Positions 43,132 through 55,252 of a stretch of DNA of 64,000 bases are shown one piece after another. The stretch comes from Odontesthes bonariensis (Eukaryota; Chordata; Actinopteri; Atheriniformes; Atherinopsidae): contig NC_134526.1 of assembly GCF_027942865.1 (NCBI RefSeq), forward strand, positions 1,813,001 to 1,877,000, given 5' to 3'. Made by a program: the position numbers and the translations under genes. Position 1 is the first letter of the stretch, and the number at the start of each line of letters is the position of its first letter. The notes beneath the pieces are model-generated. The model worked only from the letters and a program-made list of their open reading frames with translations. It ran no database searches and was not told the DNA's origin.

Positions 43132-43750
43132 AAGGCTGAGTTATACTTCTTTTAACTGCCCTTGCGTTTGCGTCTTGCGCGTATGTTAATGGCTCGAGAC
43201 GTTTATACTTCATTTTGCTTTTCTGGCGCTTGCGTGTGCTGCGTGGCGATTCACCGCCAGGACAGTAGGTGGAGTAGCGGGTTTTTTCAATGACAAGCCT
43301 ACTACGATGAAAGGAAATTCACCGCCAGGACCTCTTCGACTGGATTCATGCTTCTTCTTCTTGTAAATAGCCGGTATTTTGTCAGATTTTCAACACCTTG
43401 GGGGTCTAAACGACTACTTTCTCGCCTGAAAATGTTTCAAATGTTGCTAAAGTTATATATTTACAGAGTTTATCGCTTAAGGGAAATCAGCTTTTCAGGC
43501 CGGCTGATTTCGGCTCGGGCAGGAGTGAAGTGCACTGTGTGTAAACGCTCTGCATACTGTCTGATCGATCAAGTAGTAGGCAGTTTCGACCACAGCCAGT
43601 GGCTTGTGCTTGCGTCATGCGTAAAGTTTAGAAAATTGAGGTGACACACGCAAGCACGCAAGGGGGGGCTTGCAACCGCGCAAGGGCTTGCATGCGTCTT
43701 GCGTCTTGCGTTGCGTCTTGCGTTACCGACTATAAACCAGGCTTAAGGTA
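43132..43750. mobile_element. Unclassified element with 'ttgcgtcttgcg' termini
   Basis: The left side reads AAAGGCTGAGTTATACTTCT and the right side is an approximate inverse, CTATAAACCAGGCTTAAG. Both are rich in CTTGCGT repeats. A truncated family B copy (43363-43602) is nested inside. No transposase seen. Confidence 0.5.
43363..43602 (+). mobile_element. Truncated family B transposon copy
   Basis: From AATAGCCGGTATTTTGTCAG to the right terminus GGCAGTTTCGACCACAGCC it matches the last 240 or so bases of the other family B copies. The left half is missing. Confidence 0.8.
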
Positions 43751-44014
43751 ATACAGGTGTGGGTGGAGACAGAGGGCGTGGCGGAGAGAGGGGGTGGGAA
43801 ATTTTGATGAGCTCTATCCTGGCATGACGTCAAACCAGGGGCGTTGAATCACAGAGACACTTGGAGGCACTCTATTCAAAACACGGAGGAAATGCTGTAC
43901 TGCTCTGTGAATACATTTCGCAATTTCTACTCACTGGGGTGACTTAAGGAGGCTAGAGGAACTCATTTTAAGGCTAAAAAACCTCTGAGAGTGAAATTTT
44001 CATGCCATGGGACC

Positions 44015-44460
44015 TTTAAATATCATCCAGGAAGAAGCCTGACAACATGTAACAGAGAGGGACGGATGCGTCTGCGTCCGCTTACACGTGAAAGCAGACA
44101 ATTCAGAGCTCAGAGCTGCAGCTCTGAGCAGCTCCCTCTGCCACAAAGCGCATTGGTTCACTTTACAATCAAGCACTCAAAATTATGGACAGAAAACCAA
44201 TCCGTTATCACCACTGTCAAATCCTTTACAAACAAAATTTGTAGGGGTGGGCAAAAAAATCGATTCATGTACATATTGCGATTTTCTTACGGGACGATTT
44301 TAAAAATTGATTTTTCTCCCCTGAATCGATTATATTACGTTACTAAATGCTAAAAGCTATACACTACTTTTGGATTCTGCATACAAATGCGATTAATCGT
44401 GATTAATCAGGGAAATCATGTGATTAATTAGATTAAACATTTTAATCGTTGCCCAGCACT
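44015..44460 (-). repeat. Inverted copy of mettl23 intron 1 repeats
   Basis: 44015-44242 is the reverse complement of 24551-24768, 44243-44345 matches the end of the MITE at 24099-24550, and 44346-44460 matches the start of the hAT element at 25053. Parts that surround mettl23 exon 2 are thus found together here without the exon. Confidence 0.7.
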
Positions 44461-45195
44461 ACTTATTATACAAAGTTATTTAAGTGTGATGTGGACAGAC
44501 TTCTGCTCCTAATTATTGAAACATGGAGCTCCACAGGGTTCAGTTCTGGGTCTTTTCTTGATCAACAGGCTCCTCTGAGGGCACGTTTGATCATATATGA
44601 ATGTGTTCCGTCACAAATATGCAGACGACACCCAGTCGTACCTTCCAGTGTCACTGCGTGACTACAGTCCATCTGTTCTGTCCACACAGCAACTAAACAA
44701 GTTCATTAATTAAGTTAATACAGTTTCTATGAGAGAACAGGCTCACCTCGAATTTCTGAAACCTCTGAAACTAAAAAAAATAAATCAGAAGACTTGATGT
44801 GAGCATCTGCTCAGACTCATCCTCTTCAAAGCAGGAGCAAAGTTCTGTATGACTTGAACAAATGTTGAGCAGCACAGAGCTGCAGCAAACCTTTACTCTC
44901 CTTTTCTTTAAAGAGATTCAGACATTTTGGGCTTCTTTGTCCTTTAATATTCTAACGTTTTAAATCCTGAGCTGAACATCTGCTCACAAGAAGTTAAAGA
45001 CCTTCTCAAATATTTCTAAATAAACTTATTACAAACTTGTAAAAAAGAAAAAAGAAAAAATCTCCAAATGAACTGTCCATCCATTAACATGAACTGTATG
45101 ATTTATTAGATTTAAACAGTAAACTGTTCTGGAGGAAGTTTAATGGCAGCTGAGAGCTGACAAACATCCTTAATGTGAATAATGTTGAATAAAGT
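44461..45195. other. No gene recognised
   Basis: AT-rich sequence with a short LINE-like phrase near 44530-44660 ('ccacagggttcagttctggg', 'gcagacgacacccagt') that resembles a decayed reverse transcriptase PQGS...ADDTQ region. Too short and broken to define an element. Confidence 0.4.
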
Positions 45196-45201
45196 ACTCA
45201 C

Positions 45202-45220
45202 TGGATCCTTCACCACTCAT
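45202..45220 (-). CDS. Candidate first coding exon (MSGEGS) of the GIMAP-like gene
   Basis: On the minus strand an ATG at 45220 opens six codons plus one base and then meets a consensus donor (TCCA|GTGAGT). The leftover base fits the exon at 32689, which needs exactly one, and joins as MSGEGS-TED. Upstream lie an ATTGGCT box (45374-45368) and a TTTAATAATAAG motif, promoter-like but unproven. The implied intron of about 12.5 kb would hold the LINE, the P2X7-like exon and the THAP fragment. Another gene could own this exon. Confidence 0.4.
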
Positions 45221-45418
45221 CTTGGTCCTGTAGAAACAGCTGTTCTCTGATCTCTGCTGACCGTGGATGTCCTGCTCTGACTACTTTAATTTCTAACTTA
45301 TTATTAAATCATAGCCTCCTGCTAGTCCCCTCCCCTAAGATCCAAATGACCTACCCAGCCCAAACCAGCCAATCACACATCCGGAAGGAAATGCAGTTTG
45401 CAGCAAAGCAGAGCCTGA

Positions 45419-48400
45419 GCAGGAAAACCTCCAACAGGAACACCTCCAGCAGGAACACCTCCAACAGGAACACCTCCAACAGGAACACCTCCAACAGGAA
45501 CACCTCCACCTCCAGCAGGAACACCTCCAGCAGGAACACCTCCAACAGGAACACCTCCAGCAGGAACACCTCCAACAGGAACACCTCCACCTCCAGCAGG
45601 AACACCTCCAACAGGAACACCTCCAGCAGGAACACCTCCAACAGGAACACCTCCAGCAGGAACACCTCCAGCAGGAACACCTCCAACAGGAACACCTCCA
45701 GCAGGAAAACCTCCAGCAGGAACACCTCCAGCAGGAACACCTCCAACAGGAACACCTCTAACAGGAACACCTCCAACAGGAACACCTCCAACAGGAACAC
45801 CTCCAGCACGAACACCTCCAACAGGAACACCTCCAACAGGAACACCTCCAGCAGGAACACCTCCAACAGGAACACCTCCAGCAGGAACACCTCCAGCAGG
45901 AACACCTCCAACAGGAACACCTCCACCTCCAGCAGGAACACCTCCAGCAGGAACACCTCCAACAGGAACACCTCCACCTCCAGCAGGAACACCTCCAACA
46001 GGAACACCTCCAGCAGGAACACCTCCAACAGGAACACCTCCAGCAGGAACACCTCCAACAGGAACACCTCCAGCAGGAACACCTCCAACAGGAACACCTC
46101 TAACAGGAACACCTCTAACAGGAACACCTCCAACAGGAACACCTCCAACAGGAACACCTCCAACAGGAACACCTCCAGCAGGAACACCTCCACCTCCAGC
46201 AGGAACACCTCCAGCAGGAACACCTCCAACAGGAACACCTCTAACAGGAACACCTCCACAGGAACACCTCCAACAGTAACACCTCTAACAGGAACACCTC
46301 CAACAGGAACACCTCTAACAGGAACACCTCCAGCAGGAACACCTCCAACAGGAACACCTCCAGCAGGAACACCTCCAACAGGAACACCTCTAACAGGAAC
46401 ACCTCCAGCAGGAACACCTCCAACAGGAACACCTCCAACAGGAACACCTCCAGCAGGAACACCTCCAACAGGAACACCTCCAGCAGGAACACCTCCAACA
46501 GGAACACCTCCAGCAGGAACACCTCCAGCAGGAACACCTCCAACAGGAACAACTCCAGCAGGAACACCTCCAACAGGAACACCTCCAACAGGAACACCTC
46601 CACAGGAACACCTTCAACAGGAACACCTCCAGCAGGAACACCTCCAACAGGAACACCTCCAACAGGAACACCTCCACAGGAACACCTTCAACAGGAACAC
46701 CTCCAGCAGGAACACCTCCAGCAGGAACACCTCCAACAGGAACACCTCCAGCAGGAACACCTCCAGCAGGAACACCTCCAACAGGAACACCTCTAACAGG
46801 AACACCTCCAACAGGAACACCTCCAACAGGAACACCTCCAACAGGAACACCTCCAGCAGGAACACCTCCAACAGGAACACCTCCAACAGGAACACCTCCA
46901 GCAGGAACACCTCCAACAGGAACACCTCCAGCAGGAACACCTCCAACAGGAACACCTCCAGCAGGAACACCTCCAGCAGGAACACCTCCAACAGGAACAA
47001 CTCCAGCAGGAACACCTCCAACAGGAACACCTCCACAGGAACACCTTCAACAGGAACACCTCCAGCAGGAACACCTCCAGCAGGAACACCTCCAACAGGA
47101 ACACCTCCAGCAGGAACACCTCCAACAGGAACACCTCCAACAGGAACACCTCTAACAGGAACACCTCCAACAGGAACACCTCCAACAGGAACACCTCCAA
47201 CAGGAACACCTCCAGCAGGAACACCTCCAACAGGAACACCTCCAGCAGGAACACCTCCAACAGGAACACCTCCAACAGGAACACCTCCAACAGGAACACC
47301 TCTAACAGGAACACCTCCAACAGGAACACCTCCAGCAGGAACACCTCCAACAGGAACACCTCCAACAGGAACACCTCCAGCAGGAACACCTCCAACAGGA
47401 ACACCTCCAGCAGGAACACCTCCAACAGGAACACCTCTAACAGGAACACCTCCAACAGGAACACCTCCAACAGGAACACCTCCAGCAGGAACACCTCCAG
47501 CAGGAACACCTCCAACAGGAACACCTCTAACAGGAACACCTCCAACAGGAACACCTCCAACAGGAACACCTCCAGCACGAACACCTCCAACAGGAACACC
47601 TCCAACAGGAACACCTCCAGCAGGAACACCTCCAACAGGAACACCTCCAGCAGGAACACCTCCAGCAGGAACACCTCCAACAGGAACACCTCTAACAGGA
47701 ACACCTCCAACAGGAACACCTCCAACAGGAACACCTCCAGCAGGAACACCTCCAACAGGAACACCTCCAGCAGGAACACCTCCAACAGGAACACCTCCAA
47801 CAGGAACACCTCTAACAGGAACACCTCCAACAGGAACACCTCCAACAGGAACACCTCCAACAGGAACACCTCTAACAGTAACACCTCCAACAGGAACACC
47901 TCCAGCAGGAACACCTCCAGCAGGAACACCTCCAACAGGAACACCTCCAGCAGGAACACCTCCAACAGGAACACCTCTAACAGGAACACCTCCACCTCCA
48001 GCAGGAACACCTCCAACAGGAACACCTCCAACAGGAACACCTCCAACAGGAACACCTCTAACAGGAACACCTCCAACAGGAACACCTCTAACAGGAACAC
48101 CTCCAGCAGGAACACCTCCAACAGGAACACCTCCAACAGGAACACCTCCAACAGGAACACCTCCAGCAGGAACACCTCCAACAGGAACACCTCCAACAGG
48201 AACACCTCCAACAGGAACACCTCCAACAGGAACACCTCTAACAGGAACACCTCCAACAGGAACACCTCCAACAGGAACACCTCCAACAGGAATACCTCCA
48301 ACAGGAACACCTCTAACAGGAACACCTCCAACAGGAACACCTCCAACAGGAATACCTCCAACAGGAATACCTCTAACAGGAACACCTCTAACAGGAACAC

Positions 48401-48470
48401 CTCTAACAGGAACACCTCTAACAGGAACACCTCCAACAGGAACACCTCCAACAGGAACACCTCCAGCAGC
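45419..48470. repeat. 15-bp minisatellite, AACACCTCCAACAGG type, about 3 kb
   Basis: Around 200 units of AACACCTCCAACAGG with common variants (agc for aac, cta for cca) and occasional 6-bp insertions or 1-bp losses. Because 15 is a multiple of three, both strands are open for long distances (NTSNR/GTPPT on plus, LLEVF on minus). The frame changes where single bases were lost, for example near 46260 and 46605. Confidence 0.97.
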
Positions 48471-48499
48471 AGGTCACTTCTCTGTTTTTTTCATTCTCT

Positions 48500-51400
48500 G
48501 CAGTTTGCTTCTTGTTTCTCAGTAGTTTGCTTCTCAGTTGTTTGCTTATTGTTTCTCAGTAGTTTGCTTCTCTGTAGTTTGTTTATTTGTAGTTTGCTTC
48601 TCTGTAGTTTCTTTCTCTGTAGTTTGCTTATTGTTTCTCTATAGTTTGCTTATTGTTTCTCTATAGTTTGCTTATTGTTTCTCAGTAGTTTGCTTGTCTG
48701 TGGCTTGCTTCTTATTTCTCTGTAGTTTTTTTATTTGTAGTTTGCTTCTCTGTAGTTTGCTTCTTGTTTCTCAGTAGTTCACTTCTCAGTAGTTTGCTTC
48801 TCTGTAGTTTGCTTCTCTGTGGTTTGCTTCTTATTTCTCCGTAGTTCACTTCTCTGTAGTTTGCTTATTGTTTCTCAGTAGTTTGTTTATTGTTTCTCAG
48901 CAGTTTGCTTCTCAGTAGTTTGCTCATTGTTTCTCAGTAGTTTGTTTCTCTGTAGTTTGCCTCTCAGTAGTTGTCTTCTCAGTAGTTTGCTTCTCAGTAG
49001 TTTTTCTTCTCAGTAGTTTGCCTCTCAGTAGTTTGTTTCTCAGTAGTTTGCTTCTCAGTAGTTTTTCTTCTCAGTAGTTTGCCTCTCAGTAGTTTGCTTC
49101 CCAGTAGTTTGCTTCTCAGTAGTTTGCTTCTCAGTAGTTTGCTTCTCAGTAGTTTTTCTTCTCAGTAGTTTGCCTCTCAGTAGTTTGCTTCTCAGTAGTT
49201 GTCTTCTCAGTAGTTTGCTTCTCAGTAGTTTTTCTTCTCAGTAGTTTGCCTCTCAGTAGTTTGCTTCTCAGTAGTTTTTCTTCTCAGTAGTTTGCCTCAG
49301 TAGTTTTTCTTCTCAGTAGTTTGCCTCTCAGTAGTTTGCTTCCCAGTAGTTTGCTTCTCAGTAGTTTTTCTTCTCAGTAGTTTGCCTCTCAGTAGTTTGC
49401 TTCTCAGTAGTTGTCTTCTCAGTAGTTTGCTTCTCAGTAGTTTTTCTTCTCAGTAGTTTGCCTCAGTAGTTTGCTTCTCAGTAGTTGTCTTCTCAGTAGT
49501 TTGCTTCTCAGTAGTTTTTCTTCTCAGTAGTTTGCCTCTCAGTAGTTTGCTTCTCAGTAGTTTTTCTTCTCAGTAGTTTGCCTCTCAGTAGTTTGTTTCT
49601 CAGTAGTTGTCTTCTCAGTAGTTTGCTTCTCAGTAGTTTTTCTTCTCAGTAGTTTGCCTCTCAGTAGTTTGCTTCTCAGTAGTTTTTCTTCTCAGTAGTT
49701 TTGCCTCTCAGTAGTTTGCTTCCCAGTAGTTTGCTTCCCAATAGTTTGTTTCTCAGTAGTTTGCTTCCCAGTAGTTTGCTTCCCAATAGTTTGCCTCTCA
49801 GTAGTTTGCTTCTCAGTAGTTGTCTTCTCAGTAGTTTGCTTCTCAGTAGTTTTTCTTCTCAGTAGTTTGCCTCTCAGTAGTTTGTTTCTCAGTAGTTGTC
49901 TTCTCAGTAGTTTGCTTCTCAGTAGTTTTTCTTCTCAGTAGTTTGGCTCTCAGTAGTTTGTTTCTCAGTAGTTGTCTTCTCAGTAGTTTGCTTCTCAGTA
50001 GTTTTTCTTCTCAGTAGTTTGCTTCTCAGTAGTTTGCTTCTCAGTAGTTTTTCTTCTCAGTAGTTTGCCTCTCAGTAGTTTGTTTCTCAGTAGTTGTCTT
50101 CTCAGTAGTTTGCTTCTCAGTAGTTTTTCTTCTCAGTAGTTTGCTTCTCAGTAGTTTGCTTCTCAGTAGTTTGCTTCTCAGTAGTTTTCTTCTCAGTAGT
50201 TTTTCTTCTCAGTAGTTTGCTTCTCAGTAGTTTGCTTCTCAGTAGTTTTTCTTCTCAGTAGTTTGCCTCTCAGTAGTTTGTTTCTCAGTAGTTTGCTTCC
50301 CAGTAGTTTGCTTCCCAATAGTTTGTTTCTCAGTAGTTTTTCTTCTCAGTAGTTTGCTTCTCAGTAGTTTTTCTTCTCAGTAGTTTGCTTCTCAGTAGTT
50401 TTTCTTCTCAGTAGTTTGCCTCTCAGTAGTTTGCTTCTCAGTAGTTGTCTTCTCAGTAGTTTGCTTCTCAGTAGTTTGTTTCTCAGTAGTTTTGCTTCTC
50501 AGTAGTTTGCCTCTCAGTAGTTTGCTTCTCAGTAGTTTTTCTTCTCAGTAGTTTGCCTCTCAGTAGTTTGTTTCTCAGTAGTTGTCTTCTCAGTAGTTTG
50601 CTTCTCAGTAGTTTTTCTTCTCAGTAGTTTGCCTCTCAGTAGTTTGCTTCTCAGTAGTTTTTCTTCTCAGTAGTTTTGCCTCTCAGTAGTTTGTTTCTCA
50701 GTAGTTTGCTTCCCAGTAGTTTGCTTCCCAATAGTTTGTTTCTCAGTAGTTTGCTTCCCAGTAGTTTGCTTCCCAATAGTTTGCCTCTCAGTAGTTTGCT
50801 TCTCAGTAGTTGTCTTCTCAGTAGTTTGCTTCTCAGTAGTTTTTCTTCTCAGTAGTTTGCCTCTCAGTAGTTTGTTTCTCAGTAGTTGTCTTCTCAGTAG
50901 TTTGCTTCTCAGTAGTTTTTCTTCTCAGTAGTTTGGCTCTCAGTAGTTTGTTTCTCAGTAGTTGTCTTCTCAGTAGTTTGCTTCTCAGTAGTTTTTCTTC
51001 TCAGTAGTTTGCTTCTCAGTAGTTTGCTTCTCAGTAGTTTTTCTTCTCAGTAGTTTGCCTCTCAGTAGTTTGTTTCTCAGTAGTTGTCTTCTCAGTAGTT
51101 TGCTTCTCAGTAGTTTTTCTTCTCAGTAGTTTGCTTCTCAGTAGTTTGCTTCTCAGTAGTTTTCTTCTCAGTAGTTTGCTTCTCAGTAGTTTTTCTTCTC
51201 AGTAGTTTGCTTCTCAGTAGTTTGCTTCTCAGTAGTTTTTCTTCTCAGTAGTTTGCCTCTCAGTAGTTTGTTTCTCAGTAGTTTGCTTCCCAGTAGTTTG
51301 CTTCCCAATAGTTTGTTTCTCAGTAGTTTTTCTTCTCAGTAGTTTGCTTCTCAGTAGTTTTTCTTCTCAGTAGTTTGCTTCTCAGTAGTTTTTCTTCTCA

Positions 51401-52580
51401 GTAGTTTGCCTCTCAGTAGTTTGCTTCTCAGTAGTTGTCTTCTCAGTAGTTTGCTTCTCAGTAGTTTTTCTTCTCAGTAGTTTGCTTCTCAGTAGTTTTT
51501 CTTCTCAGTAGTTTGCCTCTCAGTAGTTTGTTTCTCAGTAGTTGTCTTCTCAGTAGTTTGCTTCTCAGTAGTTTTTCTTCTCAGTAGTTTGCTTCTCAGT
51601 AGTTTTTCTTCTCAGTAGTTTGCTTCTCAGTAGTTTTTCTTCTCAGTAGTTTGCCTCTCAGTAGTTTGTTTCTCAGTAGTTGTCTTCTCAGTAGTTTGCT
51701 TCTCAGTAGTTTGCTTCCCAATAGTTTTTCTTCTCAGTAGTTTGCTTCTCAGTAGTTTTTCTTCTCAGTAGTTTGCCTCTCAGTAGTTTGTTTCTCAGTA
51801 GTTGTCTTCTCAGTAGTTTTGCTTCTCAGTAGTTTGCTTCTCAGTAGTTTTTCTTCTCAGTAGTTTGCTTCTCAGTAGTTTTTCTTCTCAGTAGTTTGCC
51901 TCTCAATAGTTGTCTTCTCAGTAGTTTGCCTCTCAGTAGTTGTCTTCTCAGTAGTTTGCTTCTCAGTAGTTTGCTTCCCAATAGTTTTTCTTCTCAGTAG
52001 TTTGTTTCTCAGTAGTTTTGCTTCTCAGTAGTTTGCTTCTCTATAGTTTGCTTCTCAGTAGTTTGTTTCTCAGTAGTTTTGCTTCTCAGTAGTTTGCTTC
52101 TCAGTAGTTTTTCTTCTCAGTAGTTTGCTTCTCAGTAGTTTTTCTTCTCAGTAGTTTGCCTCTCAGTAGTTGTCTTCTCAGTAGTTTGCTTCTCAGTAGT
52201 TTGCTTCCCAATAGTTTTTCTTCTCAGTAGTTTGTTTCTCAGTAGTTTTGCTTCTCAGTAGTTTGCTTCTCTATAGTTTGCTTCTCAGTAGTTTGTTTCT
52301 CAGTAGTTTTGCTTCTCAGTAGTTTGCTTCTCTGTAGTTTGCTTCTCAGTAGTTTGCTTCCCAATAGTTTGTTTCTCAGTAGTTTGCTTCTCAGTAGTTT
52401 GCTTCTCTGTAGTTTGCTTCTCTGTAGTTTGCTTCTCTGTAGTTTGCTTCCCAATAGTTTGTTTCTCAGTAGTTTGTTTCTCTATAGTTTGCTTATTTTT
52501 CTCAGTAGTTTGTTTCTCTGTAGTTTGTTTCTCAGTAGTTTGCTTATTTTTCTCAGTAGTTTGTTTCTCTGTAGTTTGTG
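48500..52580. repeat. 15-bp minisatellite, AGTTTGCTTCTCAGT type, about 4 kb, with higher-order structure
   Basis: Roughly 270 units of AGTTTGCTTCTCAGT with variants (ttttcttct, tgtcttct, tttgcctct, tttgcttcccaa). A 990-bp block is duplicated in tandem: the rare variant TTTGGCTCT occurs only at about 49944 and 50934, and the CCCAATAG clusters at 49741 and 50731 have the same offset. Ends of the array (48500-48900 and 52250-52580) are more diverged. Confidence 0.95.
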
Positions 52581-53390
52581 GGGGCTGGCAGGGCTCTAAT
52601 AGCGTTTTGTGCTGCAGGACCCGTGTTTCCTTCCACTCACCTGGATGAAGAAGCGTCTCTTTACACTCGGAGAAGTTTGGTCTGAGCTTTCATTCGCTGC
52701 CCGACTCGTCAGTTATTCTCTTCTTTCTGGACTAGATGAATCACTCTGTGGATAAACTGGGTTCTGAACCCCAGAACCTCATGAAGGAGAGTTTATAAAA
52801 CACACCATTAGAACAGATTTTGTTCTACCGTCACTCTTTACTTATAAACATAAACATTCAGGAAATCTTTGGCTTTGGTTTCCCATCCCAGCGGTTTCCA
52901 AAAGGACACTTTCTGGTAGTATTTTGGGTTTAAAGGCTCCCTGAAAAGTGTCTGATATTTGGGAATTTCAAGGGTTTCAACTCGGTGACATTTGATGGAT
53001 GTAATGTTTCTGAACCTCACACTGCTCTAACATCCCATTTGGTCTCAGCATTATTCAGGAATGAACTAAACATTCCCAAATATCACAAAAACACGGAAAC
53101 CCAGGCTTCCCTTTTCTTTTCAAAGTGTTTCCAAATGGACAAACTCCTGAAGTAACCTGTGTCAGGAATGTTGCCAAAGCTGAATAAAAGAGGTTTTTAA
53201 GTCAATTCTTTAAATCTCTGAACACAACTTTAGTCAAAGGTGAAACACAAACTGGGTCTGGATCAGCAGGAATCCAAAGTTCCCTTTTTCACAGCCGTAA
53301 TAGAGTCTCAGATTTACAACTGATGCTACCGATCGAATCATTTCTGAAGTTCATCACAGTTCACAGTAAAGGTTCGTGTTAAAGTAAAGG
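52581..53390. other. Unique sequence, no gene recognised
   Basis: Separates the minisatellites from the SINE-like repeat. The region around 52600-52690 has no intact frame, and nothing recognisable is seen on either strand. Confidence 0.4.
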
Positions 53391-53394
53391 TTCG

Positions 53395-53525
53395 TGTTAA
53401 AGTTTCGAGTCCCGCACTGGACGGCCCTGTGCTGCATGTTGTTCCCCCTCTCTCTGCCCCCTGCTTCCTGTCTCTCTCCAACGGTCCTATCATTAAAGGC
53501 ATAAAAAGCCCCCAAAAAAAGTAAA
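53395..53525. mobile_element. tRNA-derived SINE-like repeat
   Basis: AGTTTCGAGTCCCGCACTGG contains a B-box-like sequence, followed by TGCATGTTGTTCCCCCTCTC and ATTAAAGGCATAAAAAGCCC, a combination common in fish SINE-like repeats. No A-box is clear, so the copy may be 5'-truncated. Confidence 0.5.
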
Positions 53526-53758
53526 GATTTTTGTTAAAGTTAAGGTTAAGGCACTTGCCCAGGGGCACTGGGGCAATATTGATTATGAATACTGATAAAA
53601 TATATTCAATGAAACCAAAAGGAGTTCATTTTACTTTATCGTCTTAACGTTGAAATCAGTCTTTTCATTTCAGGTTCACTCCTGCGTATATTGCATAAAA
53701 CAACCCCAAGGCAACTGACTTCATGCGTTCATGCTACAGTTTCAGGAGATTTTGTCCT

Positions 53759-54227
53759 TTGTCACGCCCATGGACTCTTGTTTTTAGTTTCATGTTTTAG
53801 GTCATGTTTTTGGTTCTTAGTCCATGTTTAGTTTTTAGTTTTGCCATGTTTTAGTTTCCCTTCACTTACCAGTTCATTAGTTTCACTCACTTCACCTGTG
53901 TTTGTTCCCTCAGCTGCACTCACTCTCCAATCACTCTCACTCCCTATTCAGTCTCCTTTCTCCCCTGTCTTGTGGCCGGATCTTTGTTTGTCACCCATGC
54001 CATGATACCCGTTTACACCATGTTCCTCGATTGTTCATTGTTTTCTAAAGTTAAGTATTTATTTTTTTATTCCATGCCATGTCCTTTTGTTAGTTTAAGC
54101 TACGTTTGTGATTCCGGCTCAGCCGCGCTTTATGTTGATACTTTGTTTTTTTGCTTTAATAAACCAAGCCTTTATTTTTGAAGTCCGCATCCGTGTCCTC
54201 CCTTCACCCTCCTCACCTCCCCTGACA
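53759..54227 (+). mobile_element. Solo LTR-like element, copy 1
   Basis: Begins TTGTCACGCCC and ends CCTCCCCTGACA, flanked by direct repeats GTCCT (53754-53758 and 54228-54232). It contains an AATAAA (in TTTAATAAACCAAGCC) near the end, as in LTRs with R/U5. No internal retroelement genes are next to it. Confidence 0.65.
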
Positions 54228-55252
54228 GTCCTACTTCCAAGGTAAAGTTTTGCAATCAGGTTTCCACTTTATTTTAACATGTAAGAACTTGAATGAACAA
54301 GAAAATGCAAATAAGATCCCACACGAACCACACAATAACAGAGAATTCTGTATCATCTAAAAGGTTTGATAAGAGCATTTGCTGAGTCAGTCTGATGTTT
54401 GGTATTTGGTGAGGGTGTGTCAGAGAGGGGTTGAAAGGTGTCGATATGCAGTCGCACAGGAATATGTTGCCTTTCTGTTTGGATTTCATGGAAAATTGAG
54501 AAATGATCTCTCTCGCATACATAGAATCTGAATATTATATTTGCAAAGCGAGTACATTCATTTAGCAAAGCACATATTTATATAATCAACTAGAAACAAA
54601 GAAAATATGAGACTTCGCCTTCTTTATATCAGCCAAGCTCCTCTGACCATGGAGGAAGATCATGTCATCAGTGACAATGTAGGATCAGCATAGGATGGAC
54701 TGTCCAGGGGGTGCTCTGCTTTTCCTCACATAACAGCTGGGATGTTAACAAAATGTTTTCACAAGATTTGCTCAATAAAAGCAAATGTCACACACACCCA
54801 CACAAATATAAACAGAATGACGTTCTCTAAAAGCGCTGTTTTAACCCTCACTGACAGTATTGGGGAAACTAGAACACTGGACGTTTTAATTAAAAAGGCT
54901 AATAATGGATATGATATTAACATAAAATTAAATAAAAATGAAAACACCAGAAGAATGGAATGGACAAAATTGGATAAAATACATGGGTTAAATACTTTAT
55001 TCACAACCCAAAGAATATAAATGTGTCATAAGTAATTAATAGATAAACTGGCAAAACAGAGAAACAGAATAGCAGAAAATTTTAAAACTAGATTGAACAT
55101 AAGAGACTAAAAAGGATATAAATGTAAGTAAAATATTGATTATGAATACTGATAAAATATATTCAATTAAACCAAAAGGAGTTTATTTTACTTTATTGTC
55201 TTAACGTTGAAATCAGTCTTTTCATTTCAGGTTCACTCTTGCGTATATTGCA

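Noticed and set aside
45346-48525. Open frame of 1059 codons rich in Thr, Ser, Asn and Pro, with LLEVF frames antisense
   Set aside because: 15-bp minisatellite; the plus frame switches register at single-base losses, which selection on a protein would not tolerate.
48500-52580. Possible CRISPR or telomere-like array
   Set aside because: 15-bp head-to-tail units with no spacers and no telomeric hexamer.
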